A DNA stretch of 64,000 nucleotides. Source: Chrysomallon squamiferum (lineage: Eukaryota > Mollusca > Gastropoda > Neomphalida > Peltospiridae). The position numbers were made by a program, and so were the translations under genes. Every line of letters starts with the position of its first letter. The first letter of the stretch is position 1. Below the pieces are notes generated by a model. That model saw only the letters and a program-made list of their open reading frames with translations, made no database searches and was not told the DNA's origin. Location: positions 5,878,058-5,942,057 of the forward strand of contig CM022666.1 in NCBI GenBank assembly GCA_012295275.1, in the 5' to 3' direction. This document shows positions 37,671 to 50,824 of this stretch, piece after piece.

Positions 37671-38504
37671 TTTGTGTAACAACTTTTAATTCCTTTAGAA
37701 GTAATCTGCAAAACATGACAAAATAAATAAATAAATAAATAAATATTATTAGCAATAAATACACACTATTTGGAATGCTGCTCGATATAAGTTGGATCTT
37801 TTTGTATTGAGTGACACACAGACACACACACGCATATACCTACTCTGTTTGCACATTGCATCGTTTTCGAAAGTTGCCGTCTAGGAGAAGGTCGAACACG
37901 TATTTGTGCCAGTAACTGATGTTGCAGTAACACAGTGAGTCACCAGCTGTAAAGCTTCCTGTAAAGCTGGTTCCGTACTATCGTAAACTGAATACTGATC
38001 GTAACGCTGACTGTGTAATTAACAAACTGTGACAATTGATTATAACATATATGTCCATACAGGACAAATATAAACTATATATAATATCAAACATCCACTA
38101 TGAACACCAAAACAAAACACAATATTTATATTACAAAGATAATTATTTATTTTACACATTAAAATGAAATATTATAATTCTTAAATCTTTTGATTTGAAA
38201 ATGTTGTGATTGTAGCCTATAATCCTTTTAACAATTTGGTAGAAAACACGTATAGTCCTCTAATCCTCGGACATGGTGCATACCGTAGTAAAAAGAAAGT
38301 CTATTTGACCACTAAGAATCTACTCAGTGAAAACTCGCAAGTACATAAAGTATGTCCCTCCATTTCTCACCGTTTCTGCGACGGACACGCCCGCTGACCT
38401 GTCAGAAAGTGTGCCTGTCGTAGACGTGCTTCACAACAGCTCGCTCTGATTAGCATGTTAATTTTTTTTTTTTTTCAAGGTTCAAGATTTCTCACATAAG
38501 AACC

Positions 38505-39044
38505 ATGGCTGAGTTAAGACATTCAGAATTTGTTACTTCATCGAGAGGCACTCCACAAATTCTCCTCGATGGATTCCTGTACAGCAAAGAGTACAACCGG
38601 ACAGACAGCACAACACTGGAGATGCCTCAGCAAGACTTGCAAGGGAAAATGTTCAACAGTCGGTGACGTTCTCAAGGAATATCTAGTTCACACCACACCT
38701 ATCACCAAGAAGATGTCAACCATGTCAGGTTTCTCAGTGCCATGCGCACGAAAGCAAGGGAGGAAACAACGCAGATGCACACGATGTATGCCAACCAACT
38801 GTCAACACAAGATCCCACTCATCTGCCGACCCTACCCTCCTTTAGCAGCAAGAGCAGCGCTCTCTACAGGCACCGCAGAAAGACCATCCCTCTATTACCC
38901 CAGACCAGAGCCAAAGTAGATCTTGAAGATGACTGGACCAGGACCACAGATGACGAGCGCTTCCTTCTGTTCAGTGACGGGGAAGAGAGAGAGAACAAGA
39001 TTTCGCCTTGTTCACATGTCAGCAGTTACGAGCCCTTCAAATAA
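38505..39044 (+). pseudogene. FLYWCH zinc-finger/MULE-type N-terminal fragment (P2)
   Basis: ATG at 38505. Frame 1 gives MAELRHSEFVTSSRGTPQIL to YSKEYNRTDSTT. A second frame gives HWRCLSKTCKGKCSTVGDVL. A third segment from 38742 gives MRTKAREETTQ, LYRHRRKTIPLLP and ERFLLFSDGEE, ending SSYEPFK. It has the ancestral frameshift plus a further 2-base loss after VLKEYL compared with P1. The transposase domain is absent. Confidence 0.6.
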
Positions 39045-39639
39045 AATAAAGACAAAAATAAAAATGAGATTAATAAATCAAATCAAATGAAAATCAAAAA
39101 ATGATAAAAATAAAATAAATAAGAATGAATTTTTTTTTAAATTTAAATTAAATAAATAAATAAATAAATAAAAATAAAACATAATAATTTAAAAAGGTAA
39201 AAAGTAAAGTAAAATAAATAAATGAAAATAAATAAATTAATAAATAATAAATCAATAATGTAAATTAAAATAAAAATAAATATATAAAAATATAAATGTG
39301 ATAAAAATAAAATAAATAATTAAAACAATAAAATAAATGAGTAAATCATAAAATTTAAATAAACGAAAATGAAAAAAAAATGATAAAATGTAAAGTACAA
39401 TAAAATTAATTAAATAAATAAATGAATTTCAGTAGACTATTATGGATACTCAGTCTGTTGAAACTTTGTTTGGTTAGAAGTTCAAAGTGAGAAGTGGACT
39501 GCATCATAAACAAAAAAATAGACAACTACATGACAACAACATTAGAGACTCAAAATAGTCCAAAACACCCCACCAGTATTTTGGAAACTTATATATTTAC
39601 TTATTTAAGCACCCAACCATTAAAAATAATAAAAACGAC

Positions 39640-39714
39640 AACAACAGCAATAATAATAATAATAACAACACTACTACTACTACTACTAATAATAATAATA
39701 ATAAAAATTACAAG

Positions 39715-39799
<85 letters not shown>

Positions 39800-39800
39800 T
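39640..39800. repeat. AAT / ACT / AAC trinucleotide array
   Basis: Compound trinucleotide microsatellite including about 14 CAA units (39717-39758) and an AAT run. It is longer than in P3 (56060-56200), and P1 has only a short version (23690-23770). It gives poly-Gln and poly-Asn artefact frames. Confidence 0.95.
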
Positions 39801-40106
39801 TACAACAACAACAATAATAATATTAGTTATCTATTCGCATTCTGATGTTACCGTTCAATTCAAAGCTGGCAAATTCTTTTCTGGTATTTAGTTAATCCGT
39901 CAATTACTCTGAAAGGTTCTTCAAATTGTTGATGTCATAATTAACAGTAAACTGGATACTGTGTTAATTCAGTTTTGATGAATAGCAAAATGTAATGGAG
40001 GTATTTCACATTCCTATTGCACGTGTTCGCGAAGAGTAACGTCCCTTGACAAACTAGACTGGAACTAGTCTGTTTACAAATTGAGGAGCGTAACAGACAG
40101 ATTGTT

Positions 40107-40398
40107 ATGGGCGACATGACTGGCTTCGTAGCAGACTTTAAACTTTGGCAACTAACGTGTACGTATTTCGAATTAGAAGGTATAATGTCCGTAGAAAAGG
40201 GTCATAATGAAATTTACAGCGGAACGATTCAAATTAAAAAGCTGTGCAACAACTTGGACAGAGTCTTTGCGACTCGTACCCGAGGGTTTTGATAACGACA
40301 GGTTAAAAAACTATTTCGTAAAAAGTACAAAGAAAATATTTGTCAGGGATTCCATACGCTCGTTTAAAACTTTGAAAATTTATAAGTATTTCTCGTAA
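40107..40398 (+). CDS. Unidentified conserved small ORF pair in P2
   Basis: Same pair as in P1: MGDMTGFVADFKLW... (40107-40292, 61 codons, predicted protein identical in all three blocks) and MKFTAERFKL... (40207-40398, with KNYF instead of KDYF). No domain recognised; coding status is uncertain. Confidence 0.3.
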
Positions 40399-40658
40399 GG
40401 ATATATATAATTTGTTTACTGGAAACACGTGCATGCATAAAAACTGTAAATACTCTACCATGTCAAAATGTATGTATGCGTCTCAGTATATTATATCTGT
40501 ATGTGTGTATGTATTTGTGTGTCTATATACATACATTATATACAAACACACACACACATATCTATATATATACATATACATATACATGTATATTTTGTTC
40601 TGTATGTATGTATACATAGACATAATATTAATATACATAAATGCTGTTATTCAGCTGA

Positions 40659-40904
40659 TCATCCCTCGCCTACCTTAATGGGAGCCTGTATGTTTATGTA
40701 CACACACAGAGTATAATTGAAAAACCACCTCTCAAAACAATTCAGGTCCATATCAAGGGGTAGCAGGTGCCCCTCCCCCACAGACGCACTGCAAACTTTG
40801 GCAATAACTTGTTTGTTCAGCAAGTCTTTGATACCATTTACAGTCAGAGTATTTACACCTTTGTTGCAGACACATCTCTGACTGAACTCTGACAACATGG
40901 CCAC
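40659..40904 (-). CDS. Unidentified 81-codon ORF in P2
   Basis: Inverted copy of 22602-22847 with an identical predicted protein. It lies downstream of the THAP-like exon on the same strand, with a candidate acceptor (TTTTGTTTGTAG) just before it, so it might be a second exon of that gene. No independent domain evidence. Confidence 0.25.
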   Translation of the reverse strand: MAMLSEFSQRCVCNKGVNTLTVNGIKDLLNKQVIAKVCSASVGEGHLLPLDMDLNCFERWFFNYTLCVYINIQAPIKVGEG

Positions 40905-41309
40905 ATCCTACGTTCTACAAACAAAACGTACAGTAACACGATTAATTAAAGCTTCTTTTTTTTTTTTAATGAAGGAAATGTGAGTAACCTTTTCCCTTAT
41001 AGGCTAAAACCAGTTACTTGTCTAATTGCAGTTACTGTTAGGTGTAATTAGTACAAACACGCACAAGTATATATAGTTTATGCTTTAAACAAACTTTAAA
41101 TAAACCATTTATTTTGGAGTAACGTATAACTTTAATGTTGAAGATTGTACCTTCACTCATATACTCATAAAACTACCTACATACTTGTACAAACCCCTAC
41201 TGAGTATTTGTGAATCCAAGCAACAAACACCTCAGCTAGTTGCAGTAGACTGAATAATTAACATAACTGAAACCATTGTTCTCTGTAGTTATCTGAACTA
41301 TGATTTTTT

Positions 41310-41565
41310 TTTTAAATGTGGTTATCCTAGGTGTTGTGACAATTTCCCGTCCCATTTTCAGCGTGGGTATACAATCAACTCTTCTTGTTGTTCACTGGCT
41401 TCCCACCTAAAACATGTGCCGAACAAACCCTCGTATTTGCAGCAACATTAAAATCTTTTTTTTATTTCTATGTGAAGCGATTACCCACAAACGTTTCCGA
41501 TATGCATTTCCCGGACTTCTGCGATTGGAACAGTTAATAACTGAACAATGGTCATGGCCTCCCAT
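41310..41565 (-). pseudogene. THAP-domain protein, first exon (frameshifted)
   Basis: From the ATG at 41565 the frame reads MGGHDHCSVINCSNRR, the N-terminal C-x4-C half of a THAP finger, then RKRLWVIASHRN with the expected Trp. After an A8 run another frame gives FNVAANTRVCSAHVLGGKPV, the CxxH half, and a third frame gives DCIPTLKMG, which matches the D-Y-x-P-T-L segment typical after the finger. Two indels therefore interrupt the domain; the first is in a homopolymer and could be a sequencing error. THAP proteins are zinc-dependent DNA-binding factors, often derived from P-element transposases. Block P1 retains only the 3' part. Confidence 0.6.
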
Positions 41566-41604
41566 TACAGCATGATTGCTTTTGCCCACCAGTTTGAAAG
41601 TGGG

Positions 41605-41700
41605 GCTAGTTTGCCGAGATCTCGCGATTTGCGTCCTCGAGTTACCCAGCAACGGGCACATGCGCAGTGGAATGTGAAATAACACTATTGCTAAATTACA
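41605..41700 (-). promoter_or_regulatory. Promoter-like region of the THAP exon (RFX and NRF1-like sites)
   Basis: Within 130 bases upstream of the THAP ATG lie GTTACCCAGCAAC (41641-41653), a match to the RFX X-box (GTNRCC, short gap, RGYAAC), and CATGCGCAGT (41659-41668), an NRF1-like core. A TCTCGCGA element lies around 41629. CpG density is locally raised. Such combinations are typical of TATA-less housekeeping promoters. Motif match only. Confidence 0.45.
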
Positions 41701-41723
41701 TTGTTTACAATAGCAGTTTACAA

Positions 41724-42430
41724 TATCAACTGTACTAGAGCATCCATTGCACAAAGAATATCCAGTGTACACAGAACATCTATTGTATAAGAATATCCAT
41801 TGCACAATGTGAGTAAAACCTAAATTAATAGTAAATAAAACCTGAAGCAGAGTCCATCTTTTGTGAATGATGACGATTTGCAATGATTATTTTATTAATT
41901 AAATTCTGGATGATGATGTAGACAATAAAATTCGGAATGATGAGGCTGACAGTAAGCTTAATCCCAAGGCGTAGATTAGTTCATCTGCTTTGCTCTTGTA
42001 GCAACATATAAATTATCCATTAATTCTCGACTATCTGTGATTACAGAAGCAATGTTTTTAATGTTAAAAGAGGAGGACACGTGAACATCATTGAAACTGT
42101 TTTCGTTTGATTTGGTCCAGTCTAACGTACTCTATTGTGAAGTGAAAAGTTGTCAAAGTCAAACGATAAGCAAAACATGCTCGTTCTCATATAGAAAGTC
42201 GGACAAAGAATCATTTGATTAGGTCACCAGACAGAGGAAATTATTCTGTGACCTGTTAATTTTAACATTAAAAATATACTGACAGTAAATTAATTTGTGA
42301 ACTTTTACTTTTGATAAACGAACTTAGAACTGAGCAGTTATTTATATCATAATTCTTTGTGTTTTAAACTGAACTTAAATTTTCATGACTCCCCTAACAA
42401 TTCCTTATTCAAGATGTTCGTGTGTTTCTC
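41724..42430 (-). repeat. TNF 3' flank of copy E, duplicated near copy I
   Basis: Nearly identical to 59906-60597, starting at 'ATATCAACTGTACTAGAGCA'. The breakpoint with the THAP region is therefore at about 41724. Copy E has 'AGAACTGAGCAG' inserted near 42325, which disrupts the AATAAA present in copies A and I. Confidence 0.85.
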
Positions 42431-43408
42431 TCAGAGCATATACAGTCCAAAGTAGGTTGTCTGAGGATCTCTCACAATTCTGTTCACAACTGATGTTCTC
42501 ACCACTACAGTGTCATTGGCTTTCAGGTAGTAAACAGCTCCAATGTAGGAAGTAACAAAACCTTCCTGCTTTCTTCGTACTTTTTGCATGTTGTTTGAGG
42601 ATTTCTGTATAGTACAACATAATTTGGATATTTTTCAATTGAGTGACACAGCCTAGCGTATTCTAGCTCTCTCATTTGGTTGGCATGGAATAAAACGTTG
42701 CTGTATATGAAGTAGTAAGCAGCGTGTTTGACTTGAATCCCGTCAGCGACAACAGCAGCAGCTCCTTTCACAAACGATCTTTTACCAGACGACGTCCATT
42801 TGATGAGAGGCTTCGGTGTGTCTGAAAAGTTTGTAAGAACAAATTATAATTAAATAATATTTTTATTTTAAATTGTCAGCAGTTATAGTTAGTATTACTA
42901 ATATATTTGTGCAACTACTTCAAACTCCCTGCTTTTGACTACTAGTGTTTCTAGTGATATTATCACTAGTAACACTGCTAGTACTATTCTTATCATAATT
43001 TCTTCTATTATTCCCGAACCACCACTTATAACGAAGTGATTACTGCTACTATTACTTTTAATAGACAACGTTTTAAGTAACTACTATTATTACTTCTATT
43101 TTACTACTACCACATATATTACCAAATCACATCTTTTAACCGAGTACAACTGCTCTACTATTACTATCACTACTACTACTACTACTACTGCTGCTACTAC
43201 TATTACTACTACTGATACTACTATTACTAGTACTCTACTACTACTACTACTGCTACTACTATTACTACTACTGCTACTACTATTTGTTTTCTTACTTTTG
43301 TCATATGTTGCATTCACTTCCATTTGTAGATGAGCCGATGTCTTTACATTGTTTTTATTATTCAGACGATGAGCGACCTCTCTGATCTGTTTAAGTTTCT
43401 GTTCTGAA

Positions 43409-43475
<67 letters not shown>

Positions 43476-44300
43476 TAGACACTCCCACACATCCATACAC
43501 TGATACTGTATACATATATAGACTCGTACACACCTACATGCAAATACATTATTATAAAAACTTTTGTGGAATTTTAAATTATGTGTGGTTATATGTTTCT
43601 ATTTGTGTGTGTGCCTTTTTGTGTTTGTGTCTGTCTGTGTTTGTTTGTCTTTGCCTTTATGTGTTTGTATCCTTGTGTGTTTTCTGTGTTTATGCGACTA
43701 TCTTTTTATGTATGTCTGTGTGTGTATATATGTCTGTGTTAACTTACCACTTTTCTCAGCTTTTGTATGACTTTCACTCAGTTTCTAAAAAGAACGTTAA
43801 TAACCAATTTGAAACTAGTCCACAATAATCAGTTTTAAATTTATAAATATTTTTCAGCACTATTAATTTCTCCTTTTCATAATTCACATATTATTATTTC
43901 ATTTATAGTGAATTTAACTTTTTATTATTTTTATAGAGAATTTACCTCTTTCATAATTTCATATTTCCAGAAAACATTTTTTTTATTCAGTTAATGTATT
44001 TATGGAATATAAGTTTTTAGAATTAAATACAGAATTTACCTTTTTCATAATTTCACTTATCACTTTTTCTCCATCTCTGTAACAGCAATACGTGGTATTG
44101 TTCCTGGTTCTGTTCGTAGATTTGTCATCACAACAGTTTTCTCCTGGTTTGCACGAGATTTTCACACACAGTTCCTGCTCAAACAACAAGTTGGTTTCTC
44201 TGTTCAGAAATTCTTTTAATGTTACAGATACAATGACAAAGATGAGTATCAGATTTAGTACCATAAGAGAAATGGCAATGGCAGGAAGAATTGACTTCAT
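42431..44300 (-). pseudogene. TNF superfamily ligand, copy E (single frameshift)
   Basis: Exons: 44040-44300 (261 nt), 43748-43784 (37), 43296-43403 (108) and 42431-42821 (391 instead of 389). Everything is as in copy C except two extra T in a T-run near 42583, so QTTCKVRRKQEGF becomes QTTCKKYEESRKV and then stops. The native C-terminus TYFGLYML-stop is preserved out of frame. The only lesion is in a homopolymer, so a base-calling error is quite possible and this may be a functional gene. It is the array copy with the ancestral 3' end and flank. Confidence 0.7.
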
Positions 44301-44353
44301 TTTGTGTAACAACTTTTAATTCCTTTAGAAGTAATCTGCAAAACATGACAAAA

Positions 44354-44396
<43 letters not shown>

Positions 44397-45487
44397 ATAT
44401 TATTAGCAATAAATACACACTGTTTGGAATGCTGCTTGATATAATTTGGATATTTTTGTATTGAGTGACACACAGACACACACACGCATATACCTACTCT
44501 GCACATTGCATCGTTTTCGAAAGCTGCCGTCTAGGAGAAAGTCGAAGACGTAATTGTGCCAGTAACTGATGTTGCAGTGACACAGTGACACAGCTGTAAA
44601 GGTTCTGTACTATCGTAAACTGTATATCGATCGTAAAGTGCGATTCTGATAAGGCTAAAGCAAATGCACAATATATCCATCATCTTCCATCCAGTCTACC
44701 CAATTTTTCATACCCCTTCTCCACAAAAACAACAACAACAACATAAAATAAATAAATAAATTAAATAAAAAGGATCCAAATAAATGATGCTGTCTCTTCT
44801 GTGGCTGTCATTATTTACGCATGAGCAAGTTATAATTTTATGTAAATATATATAATCTACGAAATAAGTAAAATATTTACCTACTGACCTAAATTCGGCT
44901 GCATCAGTCTTCATTCAGTCATAGTTAAAACAAATTCTCTACTTTCTCTAACAAATTAAGGGGCTGTGTTTCTCACAAAGCGTTTTTGAGCTTACCATAT
45001 TCTAAAAATAGTAAGAGATGAAGCATAGGTTTGTTTCCGAGGAATGGCTTTTGACTGGCTATAATGACGTAACATCTGCTGTGTTTGGTTTTATTGATTT
45101 TTCTTCTGTCATATTTTATTTATTTGCTGTGGATTTCGGAGTTAACGTATACTCATTTAACATACTATGAATAAAATGAGCAAAGTTATTACCTGTGTAG
45201 TTTTGGTGTTTTGTTCATAAATAAACTACATATTATAGTTATTACTAGTATAGTTGCAGTAGTAGTAGTAGTAATAGTAGTAGCTGTTGTTGTTGTTGTT
45301 GTTGTCATTGTCGTTATTGTTAAGTGAGCGATAAAAATGTACAGATTACAAATGTGAGAATTTCCAGCCAGGATTTATTATTACAGGGCCAGGAATATAA
45401 AATGTCTCAGAAGTATCTACCTGTAACGAAAGAATCCTCTGTTTGTAAATGTCACTTGTATCATGACTGTTGATTCAGTCTGCCGAA

Positions 45488-45546
<59 letters not shown>

Positions 45547-45852
45547 ATGAGCGAATAAACGAACGAACGAATCAATGAATGAATGAAATAAAGTGAAATA
45601 AATAAAAATAAAAAATAAAAATGAGATTAATAAATCAAATTAAATGAAAATCAAAAAATGATAAAAATAAAATAAATAAGAATGAATTTTTTAAAATTAA
45701 AATAAATAAATAAATAAAAATAAAACATAATAATTTAAAAAGGTAAAAAGTAAAGTAAAATAAATAAACGAAAATAAATAAATTAATAAATAATAAATAA
45801 ATAAATAATGTTGTCTGAGGATCTCTCAAAATTCTGTTCACAACTGATGTTC

Positions 45853-46710
45853 TCACCACCAAGTGTCATTGGCTTTCAGGTAGTAAACAGCTCCAATGTA
45901 GGAAGTAGCAAAACCTTCCTGGTATCTTCGTACTTTGGATGTTGTTTGAGGATTTCTGTAGAGTACAACATAATTTGGATATTTTTCAATTGAGTGACAC
46001 AGCCTAGCGTATTCTAGCTCTCTGACTTGGTTGGCATGGAATAAAACGTTGCTGTATATGAAGTAGTAAGCAGCTTCTTTGACTTGAATCCCGTCAGCGA
46101 CAACAGCTGCAGCTCCTTTCACAAACGATCTTTTACCAGACGACGTCCATTTAATGAGAGGCTTCGGTGTGTCTGAAAAGTTTTTAAGAACAAATTATAA
46201 TTAAATAATATTTTTATTTTAAATTGTCAGCAGTTATAGTTAGTATTACTAATATATTTCTGCAACTACTTCAAACTCCTGCTTTTGACTACTAGTGTTT
46301 CTAGTGATAGTATCATTAGTAACACTGCTAGTACTATTCTTATCATAATTTATAATTATTCCCGAACCACCACTTATAACGAAGTGATTACTGCTACTAT
46401 TACTTTTACCAGAACAACGTTTTAAATAACTACTACTATTACTTCTATTTTAGTACTACCGCATATATTACCAAATCACATCTTTTGACCGAGTACATCT
46501 GCTCTACTACTACTATCACTACTACTACTACTACTGCTACTACTATTACTACTACTGCTACTACTATTTGTTTTCTTACTTTTGTCATATGTTGCATTCA
46601 CTTCCATTTGTAGATGAGCTGATGTCTTTACATTGTTTTTATTATTCAGACGATGAGCGACCTCTCTGATCTGTTTAAGTTTCTGTTCTGAAATATATAT
46701 ATATACACAT

Positions 46711-46753
<43 letters not shown>

Positions 46754-47573
46754 CACTCCCACACATCCATACACTGATACTGTATACATACATAGACTCG
46801 TACACACGTACATGCAAATACATTATTATAAAATCTTTTGTGGAATTTTAAATTATGTGTGGTTATATGTTTCTATTTGTGTGTGTGCCTTTTTGTGTTT
46901 TTGTCTGTCTGTGTTTGTTTGTCTTTGTCTTTGTGTGTTTGTATCCTTGTGTGTTTTCTGTGTTTATGCGACTTTATGTTTTTATGTATGAGTGTATATA
47001 TGTGTGTCTGTATTAACTTACCACTTTTCTCAGCTTTTGTATGACTTTCACTCAGTTTCTAAAAACAATGTTAATAACCAATTTGAAACTAGTCCACAAT
47101 AATCAGTTTTAAATTTATAAATATTTTTCAGCACTATTAATTTCTCTTTTAATAACTCAAATATTATTATTTCATTTATAGTGAATTTAACTTTTTATTA
47201 TTTTTATAGAGAATTTACCTCTTTCATAATTTCATATCTCCAGAAAACATTTTTTTTATTCATTTAATATATTTATGGAATATAAGTTTTTAGAATTAAA
47301 TACAGAATTTACCTTTTTCATAATTTCACTTATCACTTTTTCTCCATCTCTGTAACAGCAATACGTGGTATTGTTCCTGGTTCTGTTCGTAGATTTGTCA
47401 TCACAACCGTTTTCTCCTGGTTTGCACGAGATTTTCACACACAGTTCCTGCTCAAACAACAAGTTGGTTTCTCTGTTCAGAAATTCTTTTAATGTTACAG
47501 ATACAATGACAAAGATGAGTATCAGATTTAGTACCATAAGAGAAATGGCAATGGCAGGAAGAATTGACTTCAT
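45853..47573 (-). pseudogene. TNF superfamily ligand, copy F (truncated)
   Basis: Exons: 47313-47573 (261), 47022-47058 (37), 46580-46687 (108) and exon 5 from 46172. The splice phases are intact. The shared deletion gives ANDTWW-stop at 45853, removing the last two predicted strands. Beyond it TNF similarity reaches 45808 and joins the AAAT spacer. The stalk has GENGCDD, losing one cysteine of the first CysCys pair, as in copy G. The homology-domain cysteine in QTTC is Ser. Confidence 0.8.
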
Positions 47574-47626
47574 TTTGTGTAACAACTTTTAATTCCTTTA
47601 GAAGTAATCTGCAAAACATGACAAAA

Positions 47627-47669
<43 letters not shown>

Positions 47670-48759
47670 ATATTATTAGCAATAAATACACACTGTTTGG
47701 AATGCTGCTTGATATAATTTGGATATTTTTGTATTGAGTGACACACAGACACACACACGCATATACCTACTCTGCACATTGCATCGTTTTCGAAAGCTGC
47801 CGTCTAGGAGAAAGTCGAAGACGTAATTGTGCCAGTAACTGATGTTGCAGTGACACAGTGACACAGCTGTAAAGGTTCTGTACTATCGTAAACTGTATAT
47901 CGATCGTAAAGTGCGATTCTGATAAGGCTAAAGCAAATGCACAATATATCCATCATCTTCCATCCAGTCTACCCAATTTTTCATACCCCTTCTCCACAAA
48001 AACAACAACAACAACATAAAATAAATAAATAAATTAAATAAAAAGGATCCAAATAAATGATGCTGTCTCTTCTGTAGCTGTCATTATTTACGCATGAGCA
48101 AGTTATAATTTTATGTAAATATATATAATCTACGAAATAAGTAAAATATTTACCTACTGACCTAAATTCGGCTGCATCAGTCTTCATTCAGTCATAGTTA
48201 AAACAAATTCTCTACTTTCTCTAACAAATTAAGGGGCTGTGTTTCTCACAAAGCGTTTTTGAGCTTACCATATTCTAAAAATAGTAAGAGATGAAGCATA
48301 GGTTTGTTTCCGAGGAATGGCTTTTGACTGGCTATAATGACGTAACATCTGCTGTGTTTGGTTTTATTGATTTTTCTTCTGTCATATTTTATTTATTTGC
48401 TGTGGATTTCGGAGTTAACGTATACTCATTTAACATACTATGAATAAAATGAGCAAAGTTATTACCTGTGTAGTTTTGGTGTTTTGTTCATAAATAAACT
48501 ACATATTATAGTTATTACTAGTATAGTTGCAGTAGTAGTAGTAGTAATAGTAGTAGCTGTTGTTGTTGTTGTTGTTGTCATTGTCGTTATTGTTAAGTGA
48601 GCGATAAAATGTACAGATTACAAATGTGAGAATTTCCAGCCAGGATTTATTATTACAGGGCCAGGAATATAAAATGTCTCAGAAGTATCTACCTGTAACG
48701 AAAGAATCCTCTGTTTGTAAATGTCACTTGTATCATGACTGTTGATTCAGTCTGCCGAA

Positions 48760-48802
<43 letters not shown>

Positions 48803-49105
48803 ATGAGCGAATAAACGAACGAACGAATCAATGAATGAATGAAATAAAGTGAAATAAATAAAAATAAAAAATAAAAATGAGATTAATAAATCAAATTAAA
48901 TGAAAATCAAAAAATGATAATAAAATAAATAAGAATGAATTTTTTAAAATTAAAATAAATAAATAAATAAAAATAAAACATAATAATTTAAAAAGGTAAA
49001 AAGTAAAGTAAAATAAATAAACGAAAATAAATAAATTAATAAATAATAAATAAATAAATAATGTTGTCTGAGGATCTCTCAAAATTCTGTTCACAACTGA
49101 TGTTC

Positions 49106-49963
49106 TCACCACCAAGTGTCATTGGCTTTCAGGTAGTAAACAGCTCCAATGTAGGAAGTAGCAAAACCTTCCTGGTATCTTCGTACTTTGGATGTTGTTT
49201 GAGGATTTCTGTAGAGTACAACATAATTTGGATATTTTTCAATTGAGTGACACAGCCTAGCGTATTCTAGCTCTCTGACTTGGTTGGCATGGAATAAAAC
49301 GTTGCTGTATATGAAGTAGTAAGCAGCTTCTTTGACTTGAATCCCGTCAGCGACAACAGCTGCAGCTCCTTTCACAAACGATCTTTTACCAGACGACGTC
49401 CATTTAATGAGAGGCTTCGGTGTGTCTGAAAAGTTTTTAAGAACAAATTATAATTAAATAATATTTTTATTTTAAATTGTCAGCAGTTATAGTTAGTATT
49501 ACTAATATATTTCTGCAACTACTTCAAACTCCTGCTTTTGACTACTAGTGTTTCTAGTGATAGTATCATTAGTAACACTGCTAGTACTATTCTTATCATA
49601 ATTTATAATTATTCCCGAACCACCACTTATAACGAAGTGATTACTGCTACTATTACTTTTACCAGAACAACGTTTTAAATAACTACTACTATTACTTCTA
49701 TTTTAGTACTACCGCATATATTACCAAATCACATCTTTTGACCGAGTACATCTGCTCTACTACTACTATCACTACTACTACTACTACTGCTACTACTATT
49801 ACTACTACTGCTACTACTATTTGTTTTCTTACTTTTGTCATATGTTGCATTCACTTCCATTTGTAGATGAGCTGATGTCTTTACATTGTTTTTATTATTC
49901 AGACGATGAGCGACCTCTCTGATCTGTTTAAGTTTCTGTTCTGAAATATATATATATACACAT

Positions 49964-50004
<41 letters not shown>

Positions 50005-50824
50005 CACTCCCACACATCCATACACTGATACTGTATACATACATAGACTCGTACACACGTACATGCAAATACATTATTATAAAATCTTTTGTGGAATTTT
50101 AAATTATGTGTGGTTATATGTTTCTATTTGTGTGTGTGCCTTTTTGTGTTTTTGTCTGTCTGTGTTTGTTTGTCTTTGTCTTTGTGTGTTTGTATCCTTG
50201 TGTGTTTTCTGTGTTTATGCGACTTTATGTTTTTATGTATGAGTGTATATATGTGTGTCTGTATTAACTTACCACTTTTCTCAGCTTTTGTATGACTTTC
50301 ACTCAGTTTCTAAAAACAATGTTAATAACCAATTTGAAACTAGTCCACAATAATCAGTTTTAAATTTATAAATATTTTTCAGCACTATTAATTTCTCTTT
50401 TAATAACTCAAATATTATTATTTCATTTATAGTGAATTTAACTTTTTATTATTTTTATAGAGAATTTACCTCTTTCATAATTTCATATCTCCAGAAAACA
50501 TTTTTTTTATTCATTTAATATATTTATGGAATATAAGTTTTTAGAATTAAATACAGAATTTACCTTTTTCATAATTTCACTTATCACTTTTTCTCCATCT
50601 CTGTAACAGCAATACGTGGTATTGTTCCTGGTTCTGTTCGTAGATTTGTCATCACAACCGTTTTCTCCTGGTTTGCACGAGATTTTCACACACAGTTCCT
50701 GCTCAAACAACAAGTTGGTTTCTCTGTTCAGAAATTCTTTTAATGTTACAGATACAATGACAAAGATGAGTATCAGGTTTAGTACCAAAAGAAAAATGGC
50801 AATGGCAGGAAGAATTGACTTCAT
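49106..50824 (-). pseudogene. TNF superfamily ligand, copy G (truncated)
   Basis: Exons: 50564-50824 (261, MKSILPAIAIFLLVLN...), 50273-50309, 49833-49940 and exon 5 from 49425 to the ANDTWW-stop at 49106. It is almost identical to copy F but differs in the membrane segment (IFLLVLN). Its upstream region (50890-51140) resembles copies D and H rather than F, so this unit is a mosaic. The chimeric AAAT junction is at 49061. Confidence 0.8.

Larger units (their letters stand above)
38000..41403 (+). repeat. Duplicated block P2
   Basis: Plus-strand copy of the block seen as P1 (inverted) and P3. Order: 5' flank shared by TNF D and H (38000-38160), conserved upstream sequence (38206-38460), FLYWCH fragment, AAAT and AAC/AAT low-complexity, the MGDMTG ORF region, a TATG/CA-rich tract and the 81-codon ORF. 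Beyond 41403 the similarity to P1 ends. Confidence 0.85.

Noticed and set aside
41407-41883. 158-codon single ORF covering the THAP exon
   Set aside because: Only the part from the Met at 41565 resembles THAP. The upstream portion is degenerate minisatellite and promoter-like sequence, and the downstream portion is out of the domain frame.
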